A program made the translations under genes and the position numbers. Shown here piece after piece: positions 1 to 8,175 of a stretch of DNA of 64,000 nucleotides. The notes below the pieces were generated by a model that searched no databases, was not told where the DNA came from, and worked only from the letters and a program-made list of their open reading frames with translations. Origin of the DNA: Burkholderiales bacterium (GTDB taxonomy: Bacteria > Pseudomonadota > Gammaproteobacteria > Burkholderiales > Burkholderiaceae_C). Location of the stretch: contig CANJJE010000013.1 in the NCBI GenBank assembly GCA_947474755.1, positions 31,133-95,132 of the forward strand. Reading direction: 5' to 3'. The stretch's first letter is position 1. Each line of letters begins with the position of its first letter.

Positions 1-789
1 CGCCAGCGAGTGAATCAGGGCAGTGCCGACCAGCCAGGGCATGAAGGAGGCGTTTTCGACCGGGTCCCAGAACCACCAGCCTCCCCAGCCCAGTTCGTAG
101 TAGGCCCAGAAGCTGCCGAGGGCAATGCCGATCGTCAGGAAACACCAGGCCACCGTGGTCCAGGGCCGCGACCAGCGGGCCCATGAGGCATCGAGCCGGC
201 CAGACAGCAGCGCCGCAATCGCGAAGGCAAAGGCCACCACAAAGCCGACATAGCCCATGTAGAGCATCGGCGGGTGGATGATCATGCCAGGGTCTTGCAG
301 CAGCGGATTCAGGTCGCGGCCATCGGGGGCGGCCGGAACGAGCCGCTCAAACGGGTTCGAGGTGAACAAGGTGAACAGCAAGAAGCCGCAACTGATCAGC
401 CCCATCACGCCCAGCACACGAGCCACTGTGGGCTCGTCCAGTTCTTTGGAGAAGATGGCCACGGCCAGCGTCCAACCGGACAGGATCAGCGACCACAGGA
501 GGATCGAGCCCTCATGGTTGCCCCAGACCGCCGTGTAGCGATAGACCAGCGGTAGCGTCGAATTGGAATGTTGAGCTGCGAGCAGCACCGAGAAATCGTT
601 GTTGACGAAGGCGTATGTCAGGCAAACATAAGAGATCAGCAGGAAGACAAACTGACCGCGTGCCGAAGGCCGTGCCAGAGACATCCAGGCGGCGTTTCCA
701 CGCTGCGCGCCAATCAGAGGCAACACGCTTTGCGCCACAGCCATCGCCAGCGCAAGGATCAGGGCGACGTGGCCCAGCTCAGGAATCAT
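1..789 (-). CDS. ccmF: Cytochrome c haem lyase subunit CcmF (partial, C-terminus off window)
   Basis: CcmF is the membrane haem-handling subunit that, with CcmH, attaches haem to apocytochrome c in the periplasm. The 263 codons visible are the N-terminal part, read leftward and cut by the window edge. They are hydrophobic with several membrane spans. The tryptophan-rich haem-binding WWD motif ([10 protein letters not shown] followed by NASFMPW) lies at about residues 234-253, as in the CcmF/CcmC family. The ATG at 789 overlaps the ccmE stop as ATGA, so the two are translationally coupled. The family is normally about 650 residues, so more than half lies outside. Confidence 0.95.
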   Translation of the reverse strand, partial: MIPELGHVALILALAMAVAQSVLPLIGAQRGNAAWMSLARPSARGQFVFLLISYVCLTYAFVNNDFSVLLAAQHSNSTLPLVYRYTAVWGNHEGSILLWSLILSGWTLAVAIFSKELDEPTVARVLGVMGLISCGFLLFTLFTSNPFERLVPAAPDGRDLNPLLQDPGMIIHPPMLYMGYVGFVVAFAFAIAALLSGRLDASWARWSRPWTTVAWCFLTIGIALGSFWAYYELGWGGWWFWDPVENASFMPWLVGTALIHSLA

Positions 790-1289
790 GGTGTTACCCC
801 GTAGGTCCGTGCACCGGCCGGTTCACCCGCTGAAGTGGTCATCGCGCCGGCCGGCATCTCGCCCTTGCGCGCCTTTGCCAGCGCATCGGCAGCTTCCGGT
901 GGCATGTAGTTCTCGTCATGCTTGGCCAGCACCTGCGAGGCCTGGAACACGCCGTCCTGGCCCAGCTTGCCCTGCGCCACGACGCCTTTCCCCTCACGGA
1001 AAAGGTCTGGCAGCAGCCCGGTGTAAACCACCGGAATCTTCTGTGCGAGGTCGGTCACCACGAAATTGACCGTCAACGTCTTCCCGTCGCGCTGAATGCT
1101 GCCTTCCTCAACCAGTCCGCCGATGCGGAAACTGCGCTCCAGTGGCGCCTCCTTATCGGCGACTTGCGTCGGGCTGAAGAAGAACACCATATTGCTCTGG
1201 AACGCATTGAGCACCAGTGCGCTGGCAATGCCCAACGCCGCCAGCCCGGTCACGATGGCCAAGCTGCGCTTGGTTCTGGGTTTCATCAA
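786..1289 (-). CDS. ccmE: Periplasmic haem chaperone CcmE
   Basis: CcmE carries haem covalently from CcmC to CcmF. The 167-residue protein has one N-terminal membrane anchor (about residues 10-28) and an OB-fold periplasmic domain. The haem-attachment histidine and following tyrosine are visible in KHDENYMPP (His124, Tyr128). The length is normal for the family. The start overlaps the ccmD stop by four bases and the stop overlaps ccmF, which places it in the ccm operon. The C-terminal tail after the HxxxY motif is low-complexity, as is usual. Confidence 0.95.
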   Translation of the reverse strand: MMKPRTKRSLAIVTGLAALGIASALVLNAFQSNMVFFFSPTQVADKEAPLERSFRIGGLVEEGSIQRDGKTLTVNFVVTDLAQKIPVVYTGLLPDLFREGKGVVAQGKLGQDGVFQASQVLAKHDENYMPPEAADALAKARKGEMPAGAMTTSAGEPAGARTYGVTP

Positions 1290-1468
1290 GTCTCTCCCGA
1301 ATCTGCGGTGGCGGCGTCATGCATGCGCTGGATCAAGGCGCGTCGACGCACCGCGACCGACCAGATTTCAGCGGTCAGCACCGCAGCCGTGACGCCGAAC
1401 GATCCCCACACATACAAGCCATAGCCCCCCATGGCGACGAAATCCGACCAGCTGTTCCAGACCATCAC
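1286..1468 (-). CDS. ccmD: Haem exporter accessory protein CcmD
   Basis: This is a 60-residue single-span membrane protein. CcmD helps release haem-loaded CcmE from the CcmABC complex. The sequence has a tryptophan- and tyrosine-rich N-terminus, a hydrophobic segment (about residues 15-35) and a basic cytoplasmic end (RRRALIQR). CcmD proteins are poorly conserved, so the call leans on size, topology and its exact place between ccmC and ccmE, with ATGA overlaps on both sides. Confidence 0.85.
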   Translation of the reverse strand: MMVWNSWSDFVAMGGYGLYVWGSFGVTAAVLTAEIWSVAVRRRALIQRMHDAATADSGET

Positions 1469-2211
1469 ACCGTACCCAGTTCAGCGCGCGCCCATTGCGC
1501 GTGCTGTTCGCGTTCGAGGATCACCACGCGCAGCCGGGCCAGCGCGATCGCGATCGCATAAGCCCAGAACGCCAGCGCCATGACCAGCATGCCGAGCAGC
1601 ATCGGTGTGGCGATCGTCACGCCTTTGCTGAAGCTGATAGACGCTCCCTGATGCAAAGTGTTCCACCACTCCACCGAAAAATAGATGATCGGCACGTTGA
1701 CCACGCCCACCAGCGCGAGCAGCGCCGCAGCCCGGTCGGCACGGCGAGGATCGTCGATAGCGGCATGCAGTGACATGAAGCCGATGTACAGGAAGAGCAG
1801 CACCAGTTCGGAAGTGAGCCGCGCGTCCCACACCCACCAGGTCCCCCAGGTTGGCTTGCCCCACAAGGCACCGGTCCACAGGGCGATGAAGGTCATCAAC
1901 GCACCCGAAGGCGCCAGCGCGGTAGCCAGCATCGCGCCGAGGCGAGCATTGAAGACCAGCCCCATCGCAGCCCAGAATGCCATGGCCAGATAGATCACCA
2001 TCGACATCCAGGCGGAAGGGACATGGATAAAGATGATGCGATACGCATCGCCCTGCTGCGCATCGACCGGAGCCAGAAAGAGCCCGAGGTAGAGCCCGAT
2101 CCCGGTGAGCACCACGGCCAGCGCGGCACACCAGGGAACGACTCGGCCCGCGAGGCCATAGAAACGCTGTGGCGCAGCGTATTTGAACCAGTTGACTTCA
2201 GAGAACTGCAC
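1465..2211 (-). CDS. ccmC: Haem exporter membrane protein CcmC
   Basis: CcmC delivers haem to CcmE at the outer face of the inner membrane. The 248-residue protein has six predicted spans and the WWD haem-binding motif WGTWWVWD at residues 122-129. A conserved histidine (FIHVP, His63) precedes the motif and a second follows it. The length matches the family. There is an 83-base gap to ccmB upstream, the largest in this operon, and a four-base overlap with ccmD downstream. Confidence 0.96.
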   Translation of the reverse strand: MQFSEVNWFKYAAPQRFYGLAGRVVPWCAALAVVLTGIGLYLGLFLAPVDAQQGDAYRIIFIHVPSAWMSMVIYLAMAFWAAMGLVFNARLGAMLATALAPSGALMTFIALWTGALWGKPTWGTWWVWDARLTSELVLLFLYIGFMSLHAAIDDPRRADRAAALLALVGVVNVPIIYFSVEWWNTLHQGASISFSKGVTIATPMLLGMLVMALAFWAYAIAIALARLRVVILEREQHAQWARAELGTV

Positions 2212-2294
2212 GAGGTTGGGCTCCGGCTGTCACCGCTCGGATGCGCGCAGGTAATCCGCACACCATCCAGACAGCCTGCAATTGTGCAACGGAC

Positions 2295-2987
2295 TTATTC
2301 GAGGGCGATCCTCAGGGCTGCTGCCGCAGCGATGGGGGTCGCAAACAGCGCCAGCACCAGCATCGCACCCAGCAGCGAATAGTGGGCACCGGCCGGGAGT
2401 CCAGCCGCTGCGGTATCGACCGCGCCTGCACCGAAGATCAGCACCGGCACGCACAGCGGCAGCACCAGCAACGACAGCAGCACGCCGGCGCCGCGCACTC
2501 CCACCGTCAACGCCGCGCCGATGCCGCCAATCAGACTCAGCAGCGGCGTACCGATCAGCAGAGACAGCGTCAGCACTCCGATCGACGAGGATGGGAGGTC
2601 GAACTGCAAGGCCAGCAGCGGCGCCACCAGCGTCAGCGGCAGACCCGAACACAGCCAGTGCGCTGCCATCTTCGCCAGCACGACCAGCGGCAGCGGACAC
2701 ACCGAGAGCAGCAACTGCTCCAGCGTGCCGTCCTGGTGATCATCGGCGAACAGTCGGCCGAGTGACAGCATCGATGACAGCAGTGCCGCCACCCACACCA
2801 CGCCAGGCGCCAGCGTGCGCAGCAGCGCGGGCTCCGGCCCGACTCCGAGCGGGAAGAGGCTGGCAACGATCACGAAGAAGAACAGGGCAGCGGCCGTGTC
2901 AGACCTTCGACGCATCGCGAGCCGAAGGTCGCGCACGAAGACGCCACGCATCGCGTCGAAGACACTGGCGGGGGCGGACGCGCTCAC
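2295..2987 (-). CDS. ccmB: Haem exporter ABC permease CcmB
   Basis: CcmB is the permease partner of the CcmA ATPase. The reading frame stays open upstream to 3146, but that part lies inside ccmA and is not CcmB-like. A GTG at 2987 overlaps the ccmA stop as GTGA and gives 230 residues, close to the usual 220. The N-terminus then reads VFVRDLRLAMRR, the typical amphipathic entry of CcmB, followed by six hydrophobic spans. Function is from family knowledge; the start choice is an inference from the overlap and length. Confidence 0.93.
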   Translation of the reverse strand: MSASAPASVFDAMRGVFVRDLRLAMRRRSDTAAALFFFVIVASLFPLGVGPEPALLRTLAPGVVWVAALLSSMLSLGRLFADDHQDGTLEQLLLSVCPLPLVVLAKMAAHWLCSGLPLTLVAPLLALQFDLPSSSIGVLTLSLLIGTPLLSLIGGIGAALTVGVRGAGVLLSLLVLPLCVPVLIFGAGAVDTAAAGLPAGAHYSLLGAMLVLALFATPIAAAAALRIALE

Positions 2988-3661
2988 AGTGTCAATGTCA
3001 CTTGAGGCAGAGATGCGTCGATCGCCACTGGCTGGTGACTGGTCAGCACCACGATGCCGCCGCGGCGCAGCTGGCCAGTCAACACGCCCAGGAGCCAGTC
3101 GCTGGCAACGGTGTCGAGCGCGTTGAAGGGCTCGTCGAGCACCCACAGCAGGGGCGATGGTTTCAGCAGCAGACGCGCCAACGCGACCCGCCGCCGCTGG
3201 CCTTGCGACAGGCTGCGCGCGCTCAGGTGCTCGCGTTGACGCAGACCGGCATCTGCCAGTGCCTGCATCAAGTCAGCCTTTGGCGGACGCAGGCCGCCCA
3301 GGACGCAGGCGGCGAGCAGGTTCTCGAGTGCCGACAGATCGTCCTTCAGCGCGGCAGCGTGGCCGATGTAGATCAGATCATGATGGAAGTCATCCCGCTG
3401 ACTCGCCAGTGATCGGCCGCACCAGCGCACTTCGCCTCGATCGGGCGGTGAAAGCCCGCAAAGCGTGCGCAACAAGCTGGTCTTGCCGGCGCCGTTGGCT
3501 CCCTGCACGCGGAGCAGTTGTCCGGGCTGAATCATCGCGTCGACACCCTCGAACAGCCGGCGCGTACCCCGCACACAGGAAACGCCGACGAGTTCGAGCG
3601 TGGGCGGCGGTGACGACAGAGGAGGGGCCAGCACGTCCAACGGGCCGGGGGCAGACTTCAA
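2984..3661 (-). CDS. ccmA: Haem exporter ABC ATPase CcmA
   Basis: CcmA powers release of haem-bound CcmE. In the 225-residue protein the Walker A motif GANGAGKT is at residues 54-61, the ABC signature LSQGQ at 151-155 and Walker B with its glutamate (LLWVLDEP) at 171-178. This is the first gene of the ccm operon. It diverges from crtE, with 287 bases between the two starts. The first 20 residues are proline-rich and a later start is possible. Confidence 0.95.
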   Translation of the reverse strand: MKSAPGPLDVLAPPLSSPPPTLELVGVSCVRGTRRLFEGVDAMIQPGQLLRVQGANGAGKTSLLRTLCGLSPPDRGEVRWCGRSLASQRDDFHHDLIYIGHAAALKDDLSALENLLAACVLGGLRPPKADLMQALADAGLRQREHLSARSLSQGQRRRVALARLLLKPSPLLWVLDEPFNALDTVASDWLLGVLTGQLRRGGIVVLTSHQPVAIDASLPQVTLTL

Positions 3662-3856
3662 AACGTGGCGTGTGCTCGGTGGGACGACGGTTGATTATCT
3701 TGGCGCGCCCGTCGTCCGGTCAAATATTCAGGACGAACGTCGTGATGAGGGGCATCACCTGGTGCCGCCGGTATTCGTGCGAATACGGCCCCAGCGGCTG
3801 TGCGACGTGCGATCTGGCGGCCATCGGGCCTGTGCTGTTGACGGAAAACGGCGAGG

Positions 3857-3874
3857 TGTCTATATTACTTGACA
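3857..3874. promoter_or_regulatory. PpsR/CrtJ-type operator upstream of crtE
   Basis: The sequence TGTCTATATTACTTGACA fits the TGT-N12-ACA palindrome bound by PpsR/CrtJ, the aerobic repressor of photosynthesis genes, and extends it by one pair (TGTC...GACA). It sits 74 bases before the crtE ATG, in the ccmA-crtE divergent gap. Eight bases further on (3883-3900) is a half-matching copy ending in TTGACA. The match is seen directly; binding is inferred. Confidence 0.7.
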
Positions 3875-3948
3875 CTATGTGACGACAAGCCGACTTGACA
3901 GTTTGTCGTGAACCACAACCCGCCGACAGGCGAACGCCGGAGTCACGC

Positions 3949-4830
3949 ATGAAGCCCATCACCCGCATCGAACAGGCCCTGGCCGTTGCTATCGCATCCG
4001 GAGAAGAAGAGGGCTGCCCGCCGAAACTGGCGGGTGCCATCCGTCACGCGGTGTTTCCCGGTGGTGCCCGCATACGACCTCAACTGTGCCTGGCGGTCGC
4101 GCAAGCCTGTGGCGACGATGACCCCGTACTGTCCGAGGCGGCTGCCACCGCCATCGAGTTGCTGCACTGCGCCTCGCTGGTCCACGACGATCTGCCTTGT
4201 TTCGACGACGCGCCGACGCGTCGCGGCCGCGCCTCGGTGCACTTTGCCTTTGGCGAACCGCTGGCCGTCCTGGCGGGCGATGCGCTGATCGTGCTGGCAT
4301 TCCAGACCTTGGGCACCGCGGCGACGCAATCGCCACTGCGATTGCCCTCGCTGTTGAAGACCATCGGCCGCGCCACCGGCATGCCGCACGGCATCGTGGC
4401 GGGGCAGGCCTGGGAATGTGAGCCTCGCGTGTCCCTGGCCGACTACCAGCGGGCCAAGACTGGCTCCCTGTTCGCGGCAGCCACCATTGCCGGGGCGCAA
4501 GCCGCGGGGGCCGATGCGGCGCCGTGGCGGGAACTGGGCGAGTGGCTGGGCGAAGCCTATCAAGTAGCCGATGACATCCGCGACGTCGCGTGCGACTCGT
4601 CAGCTCTGGGCAAACCTGCGGGGCAGGATGTGGCGCTTTGCCGCCCCAGCGCGGCTCGGGAATTGGGGTTGGAGGGCGCGATCCACCATTTCGACAGACT
4701 GGTTGTTGCCGCCATCGAAGCCATTCCGCCGTGCCCTGGCGCCGAACAGATGCGTGCCTTGGTCCGCTTTGAAGCTGAGCGTCTGGTCCCGAAGGCAATT
4801 GCAGAAGAAGTGGTTCGCGTCGCGGCATGA
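3949..4830 (+). CDS. crtE: Geranylgeranyl diphosphate synthase CrtE
   Basis: CrtE condenses farnesyl and isopentenyl diphosphates to geranylgeranyl diphosphate, the precursor of carotenoids and of the bacteriochlorophyll tail. The 293-residue protein has the first aspartate-rich motif DDLPCFDD at residues 80-87, followed by RRGR, and the second, DDIRD, at 208-212. The frame is open further upstream, but the ATG at 3949 starts the recognisable family N-terminus. It heads the crtE-crtF pair downstream of a PpsR-type box. The gene context (crtF, bchC) distinguishes it from the housekeeping farnesyl synthase IspA. Confidence 0.93.
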   Translation: MKPITRIEQALAVAIASGEEEGCPPKLAGAIRHAVFPGGARIRPQLCLAVAQACGDDDPVLSEAAATAIELLHCASLVHDDLPCFDDAPTRRGRASVHFAFGEPLAVLAGDALIVLAFQTLGTAATQSPLRLPSLLKTIGRATGMPHGIVAGQAWECEPRVSLADYQRAKTGSLFAAATIAGAQAAGADAAPWRELGEWLGEAYQVADDIRDVACDSSALGKPAGQDVALCRPSAARELGLEGAIHHFDRLVVAAIEAIPPCPGAEQMRALVRFEAERLVPKAIAEEVVRVAA

Positions 4831-4867
4831 GCGCGAGCCTTGCATCGACCGCGCGATGCCTCGCAAC

Positions 4868-6052
4868 ATGTCCTTGAAGCCAGTGGGCACGCTGAGCGAG
4901 AAAGCGGATTTGTCGTCTCCCCCGTCTCTGCCGGATCGCCTGCTCGATCGGTGGTTGGCATGGCGCGACGGGCTGACAGGCAGTCGCACGTTCCGGCGCT
5001 GGGCTGCGGCCTTTCCCTTGACACGTCCTATCGCGCAGCGGCGTGCGAGGGGCCTGTTCGACTTGGTCGCGGGCTTTGTCTATTCACAGATCCTGCTGGC
5101 CTGCGTGCGCGTGCGGCTGTTCGATCTGCTCGCGCAAGAGCCCCAAACGCTGGCGATGCTGGCTCCGCGCCTGGGGCTGACCGAAGACGCCGCACAGCGC
5201 CTGCTGGCTGCGGCTGTGTCTTTGAAGCTGGTCGAGAAGCGCAGCCGTGGCCGCTATGGACTCGGGCCGCTGGGTGCGCCGCTGGTGGGCGATGCGGCCA
5301 TCACTTCAATGGTGGAACACCACGCCGAGCTCTACGTTGACCTGGCCGATCCGGTGGCCTTGCTCCGAGGCGAAGCGCGCACCTCGGCGCTGGCCCAGTA
5401 CTGGCCGTATGCCGCCGCCGACGCCCCGGACGCGCTTGGCACGGAGCGAGTCAGCCCCTATTCCGCATTGATGTCGGCATCGCAAACACTGGTGTCCGAC
5501 GAGGTGCTGGAGGCTTATTCGTTCGACAAGCACCGCCGCCTGCTCGATGTCGGTGGGGGCGAGGGCACCTTTCTGTCCGCCGTTGCTGCACGCGCGCCGC
5601 ACCTGCAACTCGTGTTGTTCGATCTTCCCGCGGTGGCAGAGCGAGCACGAGTCAAGTTCGCCGAGCAGGGGCTGTCTGAGCGTACGACGACCTGCGGCGG
5701 CAGTTTCTTCAGTGACCCGCTGCCGACTGGCTGCGACCTGATCAGCCTGGTGAGGGTGATCTTCGATCACGACGACGCCCGTGCATTGACGATCCTGAAA
5801 GCCGTTCGCAGGGCGCTGCCCGACGACGGTACCTTGTTGCTGACGGAGCCGATGTCGGGCACGCCTGGTGCCGAGGCCATGGGCGACGCTTATTTCGGTT
5901 TCTATCTATTGGCGATGGGCAAGGGCCGCTCACGCAGCGCGGCACAGCTGACCGGATTGCTGCATGCGAGCGGCTTCGGCGAGGTGCGGCTGCTTCGAAA
6001 CCACATGCCCTTGCAGACCCAGTTGATCGTCGCGCGACCAGCCCTCGCGTAA
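4868..6052 (+). CDS. crtF: Hydroxyneurosporene/demethylspheroidene O-methyltransferase CrtF
   Basis: CrtF methylates the tertiary hydroxyl of acyclic carotenoids in the spheroidene pathway using S-adenosylmethionine. From the ATG at 4868 the protein has 394 residues. A winged-helix dimerisation domain covers about residues 70-130 and the methyltransferase domain carries the SAM-binding glycine motif LLDVGGGEG at 225-233. An in-frame ATG at 4856 is an alternative start; neither has a clear ribosome binding site. The gene follows crtE after a 37-base gap, matching the crtEF order of purple bacteria. Confidence 0.9.
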   Translation: MSLKPVGTLSEKADLSSPPSLPDRLLDRWLAWRDGLTGSRTFRRWAAAFPLTRPIAQRRARGLFDLVAGFVYSQILLACVRVRLFDLLAQEPQTLAMLAPRLGLTEDAAQRLLAAAVSLKLVEKRSRGRYGLGPLGAPLVGDAAITSMVEHHAELYVDLADPVALLRGEARTSALAQYWPYAAADAPDALGTERVSPYSALMSASQTLVSDEVLEAYSFDKHRRLLDVGGGEGTFLSAVAARAPHLQLVLFDLPAVAERARVKFAEQGLSERTTTCGGSFFSDPLPTGCDLISLVRVIFDHDDARALTILKAVRRALPDDGTLLLTEPMSGTPGAEAMGDAYFGFYLLAMGKGRSRSAAQLTGLLHASGFGEVRLLRNHMPLQTQLIVARPALA

Positions 6053-6068
6053 ACCCTTGAAGAAAAAC

Positions 6069-6112
6069 TGTAAATGCAAGTTGACAGTTTAAAATGTCAG
6101 TTTAGGATGACA
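6069..6112 (+). promoter_or_regulatory. Tandem PpsR/CrtJ boxes over the bchC promoter
   Basis: Two perfect TGT-N12-ACA palindromes lie at 6069-6086 and 6095-6112, separated by exactly 8 bases, the spacing known for cooperative CrtJ binding in Rhodobacter. A TTGACA -35 hexamer at 6081-6086 forms the right half of the first box. A possible -10 (TAGGAT, 6103-6108) with a 16-base spacer falls inside the second, so bound repressor would cover the promoter. The bchC ATG is 98 bases downstream. Sequence match is direct; repression is inferred. Confidence 0.82.
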
Positions 6113-6210
6113 ACTGTCTTTCGGAGCCCGCTCAAGATGTTCAAGCATTCCACCCCACCTCTACCGTGCGCGGGCACGTTGATTCGCGCGGGGGGGGTGA
6201 GTTGAACACG

Positions 6211-7140
6211 ATGGCTGTGGTGCTGGAGCGGCCCGAGCGACTCGTGCTCAGCCGCTTGAATCTGAGCGATGCCACCGACGAAGACGTCACTGTCGATATC
6301 GAGTGGAGCGGCATCAGCACCGGTACCGAACGCCTGTTGTGGACAGGGCGGATGCCCACGTTCCCGGGCATGGGCTATCCCCTGGTTCCCGGCTATGAGT
6401 CGGTTGGCCGCGTCATCGAGGTCGGCTCCGCCTCGGGTCGCATGCACGGCGAGCGCGTGTTCGTTCCCGGCGCCAAGTGCTTTGGCGATGTGCGCGGATT
6501 GTTCGGCGGCGCCGCCTCGCGCGTTGTTTTGCCAGGTGCCAGGACCATTCCGTTTGCAGAACATCTGGCAGAGCAGGGCGTGCTGCTGGCGCTCGCAGCC
6601 ACCGCGTATCACGCGCATTCCATCGAAGGTGTCTCCCAACCCGATCTGATCATCGGCCATGGCGTACTCGGTCGCATGATCGCCCGGCTCGCGGTGGTTG
6701 CAGGAGGCACACCCACCGTGTGGGAAACCAACCCGACTCGCCGCGAAGGTGCAACGGGATATGCGGTGGTTGATCCGTCGACGGACTCGCGCCGCGATTA
6801 CCACTGCATCTGCGACGTCAGCGGCGATTCCGCGCTCCTCGACACATTGATTTCCCGCCTCGCGCCCGGCGGCGAAGTCGTGTTGGCCGGCTTCTATGAC
6901 CAGCCGCTGTCTTTCGTTTTCCCGCCCGCCTTCATGCGTGAAGCCCGCATTCGCATCGCCGCGCAGTGGCTGCCCAGCGACTTGGTCGCAGTGAAGGACC
7001 TGGCGGAGTCCGGTCGCCTCTCGCTTGATGGCTTGATCACACACCGCTCTGACGCCATGCAGGCCGACTCTGCCTACCGCACGGCGTTCGGCGACCCGTC
7101 GTGCCTAAAGATGATTCTGGACTGGAGATCTTGCAAATGA
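6211..7140 (+). CDS. bchC: 2-desacetyl-2-hydroxyethyl bacteriochlorophyllide a dehydrogenase BchC
   Basis: BchC oxidises the C3 hydroxyethyl group to acetyl late in bacteriochlorophyll a synthesis. From the ATG at 6211 the protein has 309 residues and begins MAVVLERPERL, the usual BchC start. GGTGAG at 6196-6201 is a suitable ribosome binding site; an in-frame TTG at 6202 and a GTG at 6166 are less likely. The fold is a medium-chain dehydrogenase (VPGYESVGRV, then a Rossmann segment around IIGHGVLGRM). Its stop overlaps bchX as ATGA. Confidence 0.94.
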   Translation: MAVVLERPERLVLSRLNLSDATDEDVTVDIEWSGISTGTERLLWTGRMPTFPGMGYPLVPGYESVGRVIEVGSASGRMHGERVFVPGAKCFGDVRGLFGGAASRVVLPGARTIPFAEHLAEQGVLLALAATAYHAHSIEGVSQPDLIIGHGVLGRMIARLAVVAGGTPTVWETNPTRREGATGYAVVDPSTDSRRDYHCICDVSGDSALLDTLISRLAPGGEVVLAGFYDQPLSFVFPPAFMREARIRIAAQWLPSDLVAVKDLAESGRLSLDGLITHRSDAMQADSAYRTAFGDPSCLKMILDWRSCK

Positions 7141-8162
7141 GTACTGCTGAATCGACGCTGAGTTCCGCCAAGGTGGCTCCCGTGACCATCATGATGAAAG
7201 ACCTGCGCAATGAAGCCTCCGTTGAGCCGACTCCGGTGTCCACCGGGCCGGTGACGAAGGAAACGCAGATCATCGCGATCTATGGCAAGGGTGGTATCGG
7301 CAAGAGCTTCACGCTGGCCAACCTCAGCTACATGATGGCGCAGCAGGGCAAGAAGGTGTTGCTGATCGGTTGCGATCCGAAGAGTGACACCACCAGTCTG
7401 CTTTTCGGCGGCCGCGCCTGCCCGACCATCATCGAAACCAGTTCCAAGAAGAAGCTGGCCGGCGAGGCCGTGGCGATTGGCGACGTCTGCTTCAAGCGCG
7501 ATGGCGTCTATGCGATGGAACTCGGTGGCCCTGAAGTGGGCCGCGGCTGCGGCGGACGCGGGATCATCCACGGCTTCGAACTGCTCGAGAAGCTGGGCTT
7601 CCACGAGTGGGGCTTCGACTATGTGCTGCTCGACTTCCTGGGCGACGTGGTCTGCGGCGGCTTCGGTCTGCCGATCGCCCGCGACATGTGCCAGAAGGTC
7701 ATCGTCGTCGCCAGCAACGACCTGCAGTCGCTGTACGTGGCCAACAACGTATGCAGCGCGGTCGAGTACTTCCGCAAGCTCGGCGGCAACGTCGGCGTGG
7801 CCGGCATGGTGATCAACCGCGACGACGGCACCGGCGAAGCCACGGCGTTTGCCGAGCAAGTCGGCATCCCGGTGCTGTCGGTGATCCCGGCCAACGACGA
7901 TATCCGTCGCAAGAGCGCCAGCTACGAAATCATCGGTCGACCGGATTCGCCGTGGGGCCCTATGTTTGCGCAACTTGCCGAGAACGTCGGCACGTCGGTG
8001 CCCATCCGGCCGAAGCCCATGACGCAGGACGCGTTGCTGGGTCTGTTTTCCGCCGCTTCGGTTGGTCGCGACGTCGTGCTGGAACCCGCCACGCAGTTCG
8101 ACATGTGTGGCAAGACCGAGAGCAAGAAGGAAACGCTCGAAGTCGTGTACGACGAAGTCTGA
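7137..8162 (+). CDS. bchX: Chlorophyllide a reductase iron protein BchX
   Basis: BchX is the nitrogenase-like ATP-dependent reductase that passes electrons to BchYZ, which reduces ring B of chlorophyllide a. The 341-residue protein has the P-loop GKGGIGKS at residues 50-57 and the two cysteines that hold the bridging 4Fe-4S cluster, Cys138 (GRGCGG) and Cys173 (DVVCGGFG). The ATG at 7137 overlaps the bchC stop by four bases. The N-terminal 40 residues before the P-loop are longer than in NifH or BchL, as is normal for BchX. Confidence 0.97.
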   Translation: MSTAESTLSSAKVAPVTIMMKDLRNEASVEPTPVSTGPVTKETQIIAIYGKGGIGKSFTLANLSYMMAQQGKKVLLIGCDPKSDTTSLLFGGRACPTIIETSSKKKLAGEAVAIGDVCFKRDGVYAMELGGPEVGRGCGGRGIIHGFELLEKLGFHEWGFDYVLLDFLGDVVCGGFGLPIARDMCQKVIVVASNDLQSLYVANNVCSAVEYFRKLGGNVGVAGMVINRDDGTGEATAFAEQVGIPVLSVIPANDDIRRKSASYEIIGRPDSPWGPMFAQLAENVGTSVPIRPKPMTQDALLGLFSAASVGRDVVLEPATQFDMCGKTESKKETLEVVYDEV

Positions 8163-8175
8163 GCGGAAGCGCACC

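Noticed and set aside
2988..3146. N-terminal extension of ccmB to 3146
   Set aside because: The extra codons lie inside ccmA, are arginine-rich and unlike CcmB. The GTG overlapping the ccmA stop gives a normal-length protein.
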